The notes below the pieces were generated by a model, which worked only from the letters and a program-made list of their open reading frames with translations, made no database searches and was not told where the DNA came from. From ZC4RG30 sp963812195 (GTDB taxonomy: Bacteria; Pseudomonadota; Gammaproteobacteria; Steroidobacterales; Steroidobacteraceae), in the NCBI GenBank assembly GCA_963812195.1, contig CAWEUI010000008.1, positions 93,958 to 157,957 of the forward strand: DNA of 64,000 bases, in the 5' to 3' direction. A program made the translations under genes and the position numbers. Below are positions 53,212-64,000 of the stretch, in pieces. Numbering within the stretch: position 1 is the first letter of the stretch; each line of letters begins with the position of its first letter.

Positions 53212-55472
53212 AAGCCGCGCCCCAGGGATAGATAGAAAGAGTAGCGGCCGTGGTTGTCGTAGCCGGCAGCCAGCCAGGCCGGGCCCAGGAAGGTATCCAG
53301 GCCAAAGAACACACTGGCATCCTTGCGGGCGCTGGCAAAGCTGGCATCGCCACGCCGATCCCACACATTGCCTGCCTCCACCGACAGGCCTGCGTACAGC
53401 GGCACGTTCAGGAAGCCCTCGCCCCCGCTGCCGAGCTTGCGGTAGGCGATCAGCCGGGCCATTCCGTAGTTTGGTCCGGTCAGACGGTCCGCCGGCAATC
53501 CGGACAGGTTCAGGAATCCGCCCAGTGAATACCAGCTGCGCTCGTCGACAAACTGGGGATTGAGCAGCGCGCCGGCGGATATCCACGCGATGGCGGTGTT
53601 GCGGCCCCAGGAGTGGGCAACCCGGTAGTCGATGTTCACGGCGTCGGAGACACGTTCGATGCGCCGGTTCGCGACCTGCCGCCGCCACTCCAGCGTCGCG
53701 GCCGTGCCGCGCTGCGGAAAGGCGGCGCTGTCCAGCGTGTCCAGGCTGTAGCGCATGTACAGCTCGTTGTGCTGGAAACGAAGTCTGGTCTGATCGGTAC
53801 CGAAGCGATCCCAGTAGGTGCCCAGTTCGCGCTCACCGCCCAGACGAATCTCGCCGCTGTTGCCCAGTTCCCGCCCCAGTGCGCCGCCATAACGGATGGT
53901 GCGCACGCGCAGCTCGCCGAGGCGGATGTCGCCCTGGAACTGCGTGACATCGCGAACCTGCCACAGCACGGACGGCTCCAGGAACCAGCGTCTGCGCAGC
54001 GAGAACGGCAGGTAGATCTGTGTGCCGAGCCGCGGATTGCCACCGATCTGCCCGTCCCAGATCCACTCGGCGCCGAAGCGGTTGATGTCCGTCATCACCA
54101 GACGTGCCGCGGCGTCGAAGGTCGAATTGCCCTCGAAGTCATCCTGCAGCCGCAGCCCGACCCGGATGTAGTTGGGGCCCCAGGAATTGGGCCGGACCTG
54201 GAAGGCCAGATCGGCCTGGTTCGAGCCGCTGGCCCCGACCGGTTCGAGCTGATAGTCGAGCAGTTCCAGCAGCCCCTGGCCATAGGCGCGATCCACGCGT
54301 CTGGCAACCTGCGCCGGATCGAACCGCGTGCCGGCCAGGTCCCCGAACCACTCCTGCGTGGACCGGGCAAAGGTCCGCGAATTCGGCTGGGTGAGCACTT
54401 CACGTATCTGCGGCGCGTAGGGCTTGCGCTGCCGCGCGGCGACATAATTCGCGTACTGCTCGGGCGATACCGCAAGCGGCGCCAGCCGGGCGCGCATGGC
54501 ATCAGCCGCGTTCATGCCGGCGTGCACGATACGCCCCAGATCCGTGAACGAATACGATGAAACGCGCGGCATGTCCGGGCTCACCAGCACGTCGGCGCTG
54601 GTCAGCGACTGGGCCTGCCGGTTCTCCTGCCGCCGTATCAGGATGGTGAGCATCTGGTTGGCCACATCGGTCACTGACCCGAGCCGGTCGCGCCGCCCCA
54701 GCGGGAAACCCACGTCAACCACGATCAGCCGGTCCACGCCCATGGCCCGCGCCACATCGATCGGCAGATTGTTGGTGATGCCACCGTCCACCAGCAGCCT
54801 GCCATTTCGCTGTACCGGTGCGAACACTCCCGGTGCGGCCAGACTGGCGTGCAGGGCCGTGGTCAGGTCACCGGCCTTCATCACCACCGTAGCGCCGGTC
54901 TCCAGATCGGTGGCAACCGCGCGGAACGGCGTTGGCAACCGGTCGAAGTCGGTGATGCCCGCGACCCGCAGCGTGTTCTTGCGTATCAGCTGGGTCAGCT
55001 TCTGGCCCTGGATCAGGCCACCGGGCAGCACGAAGCGGCCGTTCCTGAATCCCAGCGGAAGCTGCACCAGAAAATCGCGGTCTTCGAGCCGGCGGCGAAA
55101 ATCCAGCCCCGCCCGGGCAGGCCGGTCACTGAACGCATCGGCCCAGTCCACGCTGTCGAAGACTCGCTCGATGTCGCCGGGCGACATGCCGCTGGCATAC
55201 AGCCCGCCCACCACCGCACCCATGCTGGTGCCGGCGATTGCATCGACCGGTATGTGCATCTGCTCCAGTACCCGCAACACGCCGACATGCGCCGCGCCAC
55301 GGGCCCCGCCCCCCGAGAGCACCAGGCCGATGCGTGGCCGCGGCTGCACCGGGCGCGCGGACGCCGCATCTGCTGAAGTCGCGCCGGTCGGCTGCTGTGC
55401 CGGTGCGGGCCGGACAGCGCACACGGCCAGGGCCAGTATCCCGACCAGCAAGCTGTATCGCCGTGCCCGCAT
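53208..55472 (-). CDS. Patatin-like phospholipase with outer-membrane barrel (PlpD-like, type Vd)
   Basis: A 754-residue exported protein from ATG 55472 (in-frame ATG 55490 also possible). After the signal peptide the patatin domain has the oxyanion loop GGGARGAAH (54-62), nucleophile Ser83 in GTSMG and the catalytic Asp229 in VDGGITNN. A POTRA-like linker region follows (about 350-450), then a BamA/TpsB-type beta-barrel with many aromatic strands ending YSFYLSLGRGF. This architecture is that of PlpD-class (type Vd) self-secreting lipases. It converges on the 90-residue hypothetical and is divergent from the TPR membrane protein. Confidence 0.87.
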   Translation of the reverse strand: MRARRYSLLVGILALAVCAVRPAPAQQPTGATSADAASARPVQPRPRIGLVLSGGGARGAAHVGVLRVLEQMHIPVDAIAGTSMGAVVGGLYASGMSPGDIERVFDSVDWADAFSDRPARAGLDFRRRLEDRDFLVQLPLGFRNGRFVLPGGLIQGQKLTQLIRKNTLRVAGITDFDRLPTPFRAVATDLETGATVVMKAGDLTTALHASLAAPGVFAPVQRNGRLLVDGGITNNLPIDVARAMGVDRLIVVDVGFPLGRRDRLGSVTDVANQMLTILIRRQENRQAQSLTSADVLVSPDMPRVSSYSFTDLGRIVHAGMNAADAMRARLAPLAVSPEQYANYVAARQRKPYAPQIREVLTQPNSRTFARSTQEWFGDLAGTRFDPAQVARRVDRAYGQGLLELLDYQLEPVGASGSNQADLAFQVRPNSWGPNYIRVGLRLQDDFEGNSTFDAAARLVMTDINRFGAEWIWDGQIGGNPRLGTQIYLPFSLRRRWFLEPSVLWQVRDVTQFQGDIRLGELRVRTIRYGGALGRELGNSGEIRLGGERELGTYWDRFGTDQTRLRFQHNELYMRYSLDTLDSAAFPQRGTAATLEWRRQVANRRIERVSDAVNIDYRVAHSWGRNTAIAWISAGALLNPQFVDERSWYSLGGFLNLSGLPADRLTGPNYGMARLIAYRKLGSGGEGFLNVPLYAGLSVEAGNVWDRRGDASFASARKDASVFFGLDTFLGPAWLAAGYDNHGRYSFYLSLGRGF

Positions 55473-55551
55473 CAGTCCGCCACCCCGCATCGATGCGCCA
55501 AGGATAATCGCCCTCGCGGCGCCTTGGCCATGCACGGTAAGCTTGCTCACC

Positions 55552-56292
55552 ATGGGTCTGCTGATTATCTCGATCGTCATCCAGGCGCTGCTCATCGTTC
55601 ATTGCATCAAGACCGGCCGCAACCAGATCTGGATCTGGGTGCTGGCCCTGCTCTCCTACGCAGGCGTCATCGCCTACGTGGCTGCCGAACTGGTGCCGGA
55701 ACTGCTGCGCAGCCGCGCCACCCAGCGCGCCGTGCGCGGCGCGCGCAAGGCCCTGAATCCGGGGGCCAACCTGCGCAGGCTGGCGCAACAGGCCGAGATC
55801 GGCGGAACGGTGCAGGCGCGCCAGCAACATGCCGAGGAACTGGCGCGGCTGGGCCGCAATGACGAGGCCATCGCCGAGTATCGTCGCGCCCTGCAGGGTC
55901 TGTACGAAAACGATCCGAATCTGCTGCTGGGCCTGGCGAAGGTACAGTTCGCCGCCGGAGCGGCCGCGGATGCCCGCGGCACGCTCGACGCACTGATCCG
56001 GCACAATCCGGACTTCCGCTCCCCGGACGGCCACCTGCTGTACGCGCGCGCGCTGGAGCAGGAAGGCCAGACGGCCCGTGCGCTGGAGGAATACAAGACG
56101 CTGGCCACCTACTACCCCGGCGCGGAAGCCGCCGTGCGCTATGCGCGGCTGTTGCGCCTGCAGGGCCAGGGGACCCAGGCCGGCGAGGTGCTGCGCGCGC
56201 TGATGGCGCAGGCCGCCCTGGCGCCGCGCCACTACCGGCGCGCCCAGGAGGAATGGCTCAGAGAAGCGCAGCGCGAACTCGCAGCGCTGTGA
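55552..56292 (+). CDS. Membrane-anchored TPR protein
   Basis: A 246-residue protein from ATG 55552. The N-terminus has two membrane segments (about 2-18 and 26-46, with LIVHCIKTGRNQIWIWVLALLSYAG), followed by a TPR-like cytoplasmic part: AEELARLGRNDEAIAEYRRALQGLYENDPNLLLGLAKVQF and ALEEYKTLATYYPGAEA (shown in parts). The frame extends far upstream over the patatin gene and is not real there. The tight 28-base spacing to icd suggests co-transcription, but no functional link is obvious. Confidence 0.8.
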   Translation: MGLLIISIVIQALLIVHCIKTGRNQIWIWVLALLSYAGVIAYVAAELVPELLRSRATQRAVRGARKALNPGANLRRLAQQAEIGGTVQARQQHAEELARLGRNDEAIAEYRRALQGLYENDPNLLLGLAKVQFAAGAAADARGTLDALIRHNPDFRSPDGHLLYARALEQEGQTARALEEYKTLATYYPGAEAAVRYARLLRLQGQGTQAGEVLRALMAQAALAPRHYRRAQEEWLREAQRELAAL

Positions 56293-56320
56293 CGCGAATT
56301 CGACAAACCCAGAGAACCGC

Positions 56321-58514
<2,194 letters not shown>

Positions 58515-58540
<26 letters not shown>

Positions 58541-59657
58541 GGGCACCTGGACGTCGGCGCGCCTTCACCGCAGGTACCTGCTGCGTGATGCAGTGAATGT
58601 TGCCACCACCCAGCAATATCTCGCGCGCCGGCACGCCGACCACCTCGCGCTCCGGGAACACCCGCCGGAGCCTGGCAATGGCTGAACGATCCGTACGGCG
58701 GTCCAGCAGCGGCATCACGATGGCGCCGTTGGCCATGTAGAAGTTCACGTAGGAGCCCGCCAACCGCGCGCCTGCCGCCCGGGGCTTCGAGCCTTCGCGA
58801 AATTGCACGCCAGCGGCTTCTGCCGCCGTGATCCTCAACGGACCGGGCGAGGGCAGCTTGTGCACCTTGAGCCGCCGACCGCGCGCATCACGCGCGTCGC
58901 GCAGGCGCTCCAGCGCATCACGGGAAACCGCCCACTGGGCGTCGCGTTTGTTGTCCGTGTAGGTCAGGCACACCTCACCGGGCCGCGCGAAACAAGCCAG
59001 GTTGTCGATGTGTCCATCGGTCTCGTCATCCACCACGCCCTGCCCCAGCCAGATAATGGTCCCGGCGCCGGTGTAATCCTTCAGGTAGCGCTCGATCCGC
59101 TCCCTGGGCAGGTCCGGATTGCGGTTCGGGTTCAGCAGGCATTGCTCGGTGACCAGCAGCGTGCCCTGACCGTCAGTGTGGATGGCGCCACCCTCCATCA
59201 CCAGCGGTGCCCGATAACAGTCTGCGCCTGCGATGGCGGCAACCTTGCGCGCCACCAGTTCGTCCTGATCCCAGGGAAAGTACAGCCCGCCGCACAGACC
59301 ACCCCAGGCATTGAAGTGCCAGTCCACCGCGCGGAGCCGCCCGGCGGCATTGACCACGAAAGTCGGCCCCACGTCGCGCATCCACGCATCGTTGCTGCTG
59401 ATCTCGACCACGCGAATGCGCGAATCCAGCTGCGTTCGCGCGTACTCATACTGTGCGGCGCTTGCACCAACGGCCACCGGCTCGAAGCGTGCAATGGCCG
59501 CGGCCACCGCGGCAAACGCCCGTTGCGCCGGCCGCGCGCCATCGCGCCAGTTGTCCTGGCGCTCGGGCCACAGCATCCAGCAGCCTGCGTGGCGATCGAA
59601 TTCGGCCGGCATCCAGTAGCCGTCGGCCCGGGGCGTGCGGGTCAGCGTGCGGGTCAT
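58515..59657 (-). CDS. aguA: Agmatine deiminase
   Basis: A 380-residue enzyme of the guanidino-group-modifying family that turns agmatine into N-carbamoylputrescine, part of polyamine synthesis. Marks: GYWMPAEFDRHAGCWMLWPERQDNW (in parts) near the N-terminus, NDAWMRDVGPTFVVN, WHFNAWGG, VMEGGAIHTDGQGTLLVTEQCLLN (in parts), DDETDGHIDN, and the nucleophile Cys356 in GGGNIHCITQQ. ATG 59657 is preferred over GTG 59660. No carbamoylputrescine amidohydrolase (aguB) is adjacent. Confidence 0.95.
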
Positions 59658-59711
59658 CACGTGAGTCTAGGCAAACCGCGGCAAGCTGGCGAGTGCGCGC
59701 AACGGGCGGGA

Positions 59712-60195
59712 TCAGAAGAGGTCTATGTCACCCGGTTCGGAGCGAGCGCCCCGGTTGCGGCCCTCGAGCGCTTCGACGTCCCGCAAGCCATCCTGGAAGT
59801 TCTTGCCCAGATGGAAGCGCTGCGTATCCGAGAGCAGCCGGTCGGAGAGTTGCTGGTGCACACCCGTCCAGCCCGCTTCGGGTTGCGGCCGACCCATCTG
59901 GTGCGCGCTGCGCAACAGGTAGTCCTGCACATGGGAAAGGTGCTGGGTCATGCGGTCATAGAACTGCAGGCGCGTCACAGCCTGCCGCATCAGGGCGGCC
60001 AGTTCGGTCGCATCGAAGTGGGCCGCACCGGCCGGCTGTGCCAATGCAGCCGGCAAGCTGGTGCAGGGACTCACCCAGGTGCTCGACCTGCGGCTGCGAT
60101 TCGCGCAGCGCCAGCCCGATCTGTTCGGCTGCGGCATGGAGCGCGCGCGCCGCTTCCCTGCGGGCGATTCCGGCTTCGGATGACTCCTTCTTCAC
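59712..60195 (-). pseudogene. Helical protein after cheA, split by a single-base insertion
   Basis: Two frames make one protein of about 160 residues. The first, from GTG 60195 (MKKESSEAGIARREAARAL), continues to about 60050. The second takes up ALAQPAGAAHFDATELAALMRQ and ends GDIDLF at 59712. Dropping one base in the G/C cluster at about 60049-60053 joins them as HQLAAALAQPAG. The C-terminal part (LQFYDRMTQHLSHVQDYLLRSA, RFHLGKNFQDGL) is helical and resembles accessory proteins encoded in chemotaxis operons that share the FxDR-x-x-QHL pattern. It lies 16 bases after cheA. Real or artefactual frameshift cannot be decided here. Confidence 0.7.
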
Positions 60196-60211
60196 TGCGC
60201 AAGCCGGCCCG

Positions 60212-62347
60212 TCAGCTGCCGGTCTTCTTCATCTGCATGTGCTGCGGTGGTGTCATGCGCAGCAAGCCGGGGATGTCCAGGATCAGCGCAACCGCACCCT
60301 CCCCAAGGATCGTTGCTCCGCCCACGCCATCGATGCGCGCGTAGTTGGACTCCAGCGACTTGATCACGACCTGCTGCTGGCCGAGCAGGCTGTCGATGAA
60401 CAGGCCCGCGCGCCGGCCGTCACCCTCGACCACCATCAACAGGCCGTCGCGCAGCTCGCGGCTGCGCGGCTCCACGCCGAACACCTCGTGCAGGCGGATG
60501 ATGGGCAGGAAGTCATCGCGGAAGCGGAACACCTCGCCGTGCTGGTAGATCTCGTGGGCATTGCCTTCCTGCAACTGCAGCGACTCGACAATGGCGGTCA
60601 GCGGCACGATGTAGGTTTCCGAACCCACCTGCACGGTCTGCCCATCGACGATGGCCAGGGTCAGCGGCAACGTTATGGTGGTCGTGGTTCCCTTGCCCAG
60701 TTCACTCCTGAGCTCGATGTTGCCGCCCAGCTCCTTGATGTTGCGGCGAACCACGTCCATGCCGACGCCTCGACCGGACAGGTCGGTGGTCTGATCCGCC
60801 GTGGAGAAGCCCGGCATGAAGATCAGCTCATAGGCCTGCTCGTCGCTGAGCACCGCATCGGCGCCGATCAATCCCTTGGCACGTGCCTTGTCGATGAGCC
60901 TGGCTGCATCCAGGCCCTTGCCGTCGTCGCTGATCACGATATTGATGGAGCCGCCCTTGTGATAGGCGTTCAGCAGCACCAGACCCTCTTCGGGCTTGCC
61001 GGCCGCCACGCGATCGGCGGGCAACTCGATACCGTGATCCACGCTGTTGCGTACCAGGTGGACCATCGGGTCGCCGATCTTCTCCAGCACTGTCTTGTCC
61101 AGCTCGGTATGCTCACCGGAAAGCTGCAGCCGGATCTGCTTGCCCAGGCGCGTGGAAAGGTCGCGCACCAGCCGCGGGAAGCGGCTGAACACCGAACCAA
61201 CCGGCAGCATGCGCACCCGCATCACCGATTCCTGCAATTCGCGCACATTGGTTTCGAGCTGGGCCAGTCCGCTGCGCAACCTGTCGGCTTCCACGCCGAC
61301 GAAATTCCTGGCGAGCTGGCCCAACATGGAATTGGTGATCACGATCTCACCGACCGTGTTGAGCAATTCGTCGATCTTCTCGATGGCCACCCGGATCGAG
61401 TTCACGTCCGGCGAGCCGGACGGGGTGGACTTGAAGGGCACCGGTCCGCTTGCGGAGGCGGGCGGCGGCGCTGCCGACGGTGCTGCACCGGCGACTGCCT
61501 CCCCGGCCGGCGCTTGCGCCGGCCCGGCTTGCACCGCGTCGGGCACCGGTGCATCGATGGTGGCGCTGCCGGTACGTTCGATAACCAGCTCACAGTCACC
61601 CTCGGCCCATTCGAAGATGAGCTCGATGGCTGATCGCGGCGCGGTGGTGGTGAGCGTCAGGTCCCAGGCGATGCGGCATTCAGCCGGATCGAGGGATTCG
61701 AGCGCCGGCACGGCGCTGCAGTCGGCCACCACGGTCAGACTGCCCAGGCCGGCCAGCTCGTCGAACATCCGCAGCGGGTCGTTGCCCCGCACCAGCAGCC
61801 CGGGCAATGCCTTGAATCCGATATGCCAGATGCCGGCTTCGAGCGTCCCGGCCTGCGGCGAATTCCCCCGGGCCGTGGCGGATGGCGCCGCGCGCGCAAC
61901 CGCGGCCTGCGCCGATGCGGCAGCCGGCGCCGCGGCGCCGGCCGAGCCGGGCTGCCCCTCGCCGGCGATCATCTGCTTGAACTCCTGCTGCAACAACTGG
62001 GAAACCGACAGGTCCAGTGGTTGCTGGTTCTTCTGTGCGGTCATCAGCGAGCGCATCACGTCCACGGACTGCAACAGTCCATCGCACATGGCGGTGGTAA
62101 CCTGCAACTTGTTGGAGCGCAGCTCGTCAAGCAGCGTTTCCATCGTATGTGTGAACGAGGTGATCTCGTGGAAGCCGAACATGCCAGCGCCACCCTTTAT
62201 CGAGTGTGCTGTACGGAAGATGGTGTTGATGGTCTCGGCATCGGCGGCACCGGGCGTCAGACGCAGCAGCGCCGCTTCCATTGCGTCGATCGACTCGAAG
62301 CTCTCCTCGAAGAAGACTTCGTGAAATTGATCCATTTCCAGGCTCAT
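60212..62347 (-). CDS. cheA: Chemotaxis histidine kinase CheA
   Basis: A 711-residue kinase that phosphorylates CheY in response to receptors. Domains: HPt with His48 in RTAHSIKGGAGMFGF (about 1-110); a P2-like regulatory region (about 165-265, HIGFKALPGLLVRGNDPL in parts); dimerisation and HATPase domains with the N box HLVRNSVDHGIE, DDGKGLD and GRGVGMDVVRRNI; then a CheW-like domain (LPLTLAIVDGQTVQVGSETYIVPL in parts). Start overlaps the STAS gene stop by four bases. CheW, CheB, CheR and receptors are not in the window. Confidence 0.95.
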   Translation of the reverse strand: MSLEMDQFHEVFFEESFESIDAMEAALLRLTPGAADAETINTIFRTAHSIKGGAGMFGFHEITSFTHTMETLLDELRSNKLQVTTAMCDGLLQSVDVMRSLMTAQKNQQPLDLSVSQLLQQEFKQMIAGEGQPGSAGAAAPAAASAQAAVARAAPSATARGNSPQAGTLEAGIWHIGFKALPGLLVRGNDPLRMFDELAGLGSLTVVADCSAVPALESLDPAECRIAWDLTLTTTAPRSAIELIFEWAEGDCELVIERTGSATIDAPVPDAVQAGPAQAPAGEAVAGAAPSAAPPPASASGPVPFKSTPSGSPDVNSIRVAIEKIDELLNTVGEIVITNSMLGQLARNFVGVEADRLRSGLAQLETNVRELQESVMRVRMLPVGSVFSRFPRLVRDLSTRLGKQIRLQLSGEHTELDKTVLEKIGDPMVHLVRNSVDHGIELPADRVAAGKPEEGLVLLNAYHKGGSINIVISDDGKGLDAARLIDKARAKGLIGADAVLSDEQAYELIFMPGFSTADQTTDLSGRGVGMDVVRRNIKELGGNIELRSELGKGTTTTITLPLTLAIVDGQTVQVGSETYIVPLTAIVESLQLQEGNAHEIYQHGEVFRFRDDFLPIIRLHEVFGVEPRSRELRDGLLMVVEGDGRRAGLFIDSLLGQQQVVIKSLESNYARIDGVGGATILGEGAVALILDIPGLLRMTPPQHMQMKKTGS

Positions 62348-62787
62348 GGCTCCTCGCCTCGAGGGAGGCTGGACAGACCCAGCGCCTCCGTCAGGCCCAG
62401 GCGATCACCACATTTGAGCAATGTCGGCGACGCGGCCTTCCAGCTCAGACGGCGCCCCGCCCGCTGTTGCCGGCGGACCAACGCCACCAGCAACTGCAGC
62501 CCCGCCGTATCGACGCGCTCCACGTCACCACCGTCGACCACCACCGGATCACCGCTGGCAGCGACCAGCGAAAACTGCAAGTCAGCGGACTCGCGCAACG
62601 TGCAGGACACATCAAGCTTCAGGTAGAAGGGATCGGCCGCCGATGCCGCCTCGGCAACCCGCGCCTTGCCGTCGGCCCTGGTCCGCGGCGCGGTCTTTGC
62701 CCCCGCCATGGATGCCGGCCGCTTCTTCCGGATCTTGCCGCGCGCCGGCTTCCGCGCTGCAGCGGCTGGCCTGGCTGACTTCTTCAT
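62344..62787 (-). CDS. STAS-domain protein with long basic tail
   Basis: A 147-residue protein in the chemotaxis operon. Residues about 1-50 are a Lys/Arg/Ala/Pro-rich, histone-like extension (KKSARPAAAARKPARGKIRKK in parts, APRTRADGKARVAEAA). Residues about 55-140 form a STAS fold (VVVDGGDVERVDTAGLQLLVAL) with Thr94 at the place of the usual phosphorylated Ser/Thr. It overlaps cheZ and cheA by four bases each. The basic tail is unusual and could bind acidic proteins, membrane or nucleic acid. A role as anti-sigma antagonist-like switch is possible but unsupported. Confidence 0.82.
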   Translation of the reverse strand: MKKSARPAAAARKPARGKIRKKRPASMAGAKTAPRTRADGKARVAEAASAADPFYLKLDVSCTLRESADLQFSLVAASGDPVVVDGGDVERVDTAGLQLLVALVRRQQRAGRRLSWKAASPTLLKCGDRLGLTEALGLSSLPRGEEP

Positions 62788-63476
62788 ATGCCCAGCCCCG
62801 CAATGAGATCATCGACGTCGCTCTGTGCGGTGATCGCATTCTGCGTTAAGCCAGGTATGGCCGGTCCCTCGGGACCCGTCGTTGGGAATTCCACGTCATG
62901 GTGCTCACCCGTGACACGGGCGATTTCACCAAGCGCGGTCTCCACTTCGCCGATGAGGCGTTGCACACCGCGCAGAATCTGTCCGGTGAGGTCCTGGAAG
63001 CTCTGCGCCAGCATCACCTCCGAGAGGTTGGAACGCACGGCTTCAAAGTTATCGCGCGTTTCCTCCAGATGCCGGCGAATGTCGTTGTGGGAGCGCTCGT
63101 CGAGCGTCGCCAGCAGATCGGTGGCGCTGCGCACGGACGCATTGGCCAGGGGCGCGGATCGCTCTATCAGGTCCAGCGTCTTGTTGGCGGCATCCTCGGT
63201 CAGGGACAGCACATGCTCCAGCCGCAGACGGGCATCCGGAATCTCGCGATGCGCCAGCGCCGCCAGGCGCGAATCGGTGCGAAAGCGGGCCAGTGCCATG
63301 TGCATCGTGTCCGACACCCTGGCAATCTCCGCCAGCTTCCGCCCGGCGACCTGCTCGTCGACATGACCCATCTCGCGCAAGGTCGACTCGAACCCGGTCT
63401 CGTCACCCGCATGGAAGGCACGGTTCAGCGATGCCAGCCTGCCTGCCCAGCGATTGGCGAATTCGCTCCTGGACAT
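62784..63476 (-). CDS. cheZ: CheY-P phosphatase CheZ
   Basis: A 230-residue helical protein. The phosphatase motif is QSFQDLTGQILRGVQ, with the catalytic acid and Gln at 162 and 166 (the Asp143/Gln147 pair of E. coli). The C-terminus QSDVDDLIAGLGI matches the CheY-binding peptide. It lies five bases before cheY's stop on the minus strand, directly downstream of cheY, and overlaps the STAS gene by four bases. Confidence 0.92.
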   Translation of the reverse strand: MSRSEFANRWAGRLASLNRAFHAGDETGFESTLREMGHVDEQVAGRKLAEIARVSDTMHMALARFRTDSRLAALAHREIPDARLRLEHVLSLTEDAANKTLDLIERSAPLANASVRSATDLLATLDERSHNDIRRHLEETRDNFEAVRSNLSEVMLAQSFQDLTGQILRGVQRLIGEVETALGEIARVTGEHHDVEFPTTGPEGPAIPGLTQNAITAQSDVDDLIAGLGI

Positions 63477-63481
63477 GGCCG

Positions 63482-63868
63482 TCAGGCAGCCCTGCTGGCG
63501 AGAATCTTCTCGATCTTTTCCTTAAGCGTTTCGGCTGTGAAGGGCTTGACCACATAGCCGTTGACGCCTGCCTGAGCCGCTTCGACGATCTGCTCGCGCT
63601 TGGCCTCGGCGGTAAGCAGCAGCACCGGCAGCTTTGCCAGCTTCGGGTCCGAACGAACAGCCTTCAGAAGATCCAGGCCGGCCATGCCGGGCATGTTCCA
63701 GTCCGTCACGAGAAAGTCGACATTGCCCTGCTTCAGGATCGGCAGCGCAGTGTTGCCATCGTCGGCTTCCAGAACATTGTTGTACCCGAGATCACTCAGG
63801 AAGTTCTTCACGATGCGGCGCATGGTCGAGAAATCATCGACGACCAGAAAGCGAAGTGCGCTATTCAT
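63482..63868 (-). CDS. cheY: Chemotaxis response regulator CheY
   Basis: A 128-residue single receiver domain. Asp11-Asp12 (LVVDDFSTMRRIV), phosphoacceptor Asp56 (LVTDWNMPGM), Thr86 (LLTAEAK) and Lys108 (VVKPFT) are all present. The sequence is close to CheY of polar flagellate gammaproteobacteria. ATG 63868 (MNSALRFLVVDD) removes an upstream extension without similarity. It is 28 bases after the fliN stop, so flagellar and chemotaxis genes are probably one operon. Confidence 0.95.
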   Translation of the reverse strand: MNSALRFLVVDDFSTMRRIVKNFLSDLGYNNVLEADDGNTALPILKQGNVDFLVTDWNMPGMAGLDLLKAVRSDPKLAKLPVLLLTAEAKREQIVEAAQAGVNGYVVKPFTAETLKEKIEKILASRAA

Positions 63869-63896
63869 TGACAGATGCTCCAGATGTGCCCATGTC

Positions 63897-64000
63897 CTAC
63901 CTGTGCACTTCTCCTGTGCCCACCGCCTCGGTGAATCTGACACCGTAGCGATCGTTAACCATAACGACTTCCCCGTGCGCTACCAGGCGACCGTTCACAA
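63897..64000 (-). CDS. fliN: Flagellar switch protein FliN, C-terminal fragment
   Basis: The last 34 codons of a gene that continues beyond the window end, read on the minus strand to TAG at 63897-63899. The translation VNGRLVAHGEVVMVNDRYGVRFTEAV (shown in parts: VNGRLVAHGEVV, VNDRYGVRFTEAV) matches the SpoA-domain C-terminus of FliN/FliY, where (I/V)NG-x-L-(I/V)A-x-GEVV is conserved. It sits just before cheY in the direction of transcription. Confidence 0.78.
   Translation of the reverse strand, partial: VNGRLVAHGEVVMVNDRYGVRFTEAVGTGEVHR

Overview
The window is GC-rich, densely coded DNA from a motile, aerobic gammaproteobacterium, most likely of the Xanthomonadales/Steroidobacterales type. 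The evidence is a Xanthomonas-type PEP carboxylase homologue, CysI followed by a DUF934 protein, monomeric isocitrate dehydrogenase, a CheY-CheZ-STAS-CheA block next to the end of fliN, and a PlpD-like patatin. The order-level placement is inferred. I saw no tRNA, rRNA, CRISPR array, prophage or insertion sequence.

Layout. 1-11113: an aldehyde dehydrogenase tail; an NtrY/NtrC-like two-component pair (minus strand) divergent from an adaptor-ATPase-permease-permease export operon with a near-consensus sigma-54 promoter; and a secreted three-repeat protein. 11136-20480: a small EVE-like protein, an ABC exporter pair, sulfite reductase with its DUF934 partner, a PEP carboxylase homologue with an eroded active site, an EamA transporter and a monohaem secreted protein. 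20527-32187: a long minus-strand run with a CPA2 antiporter and a TolQ/ExbD/ExbD/AgmX-TonB plus giant TPR set resembling the core of the myxobacterial Agl-Glt envelope machine. 32247-40565: a Tat-exported protein with a frameshift, two secreted or lipoprotein cytochromes and a divergent HzsA-related dihaem lipoprotein. 40510-43940: an SH3/beta-barrel protein, a beta-barrel lipoprotein, a TlpA-DUF4266 fusion and a DUF3570 protein. 43957-45167: a ModE-type regulator divergent from an orphan modA with an operator in the 35-bp gap. 45256-49079: two divergent receiver-domain signalling proteins. 49045-59657: ApbE, a SYLF protein, a PBP7-like endopeptidase, an AEC transporter, a small hypothetical, a PlpD-like patatin, a TPR membrane protein, monomeric icd and agmatine deiminase. 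59712-64000: chemotaxis genes and the 3' end of fliN.

The strongest candidate for an undescribed system is 22571-43940. A proton-motive-force motor (TolQ/ExbD), periplasmic TPR scaffolds and a TonB-like arm lie around c-type cytochrome lipoproteins, an HzsA-related protein and outer-membrane beta-barrels. TlpA, DUF4266 and DUF3570 proteins follow, and ApbE is close by. This suggests an energised, redox-linked envelope apparatus of unknown function.

Three genes (32247-33813, 42001-42750, 59712-60195) each carry what looks like a single-base insertion. These may be real mutations or assembly errors; the middle one also lacks the expected downstream start codon, which favours a genuine fusion.
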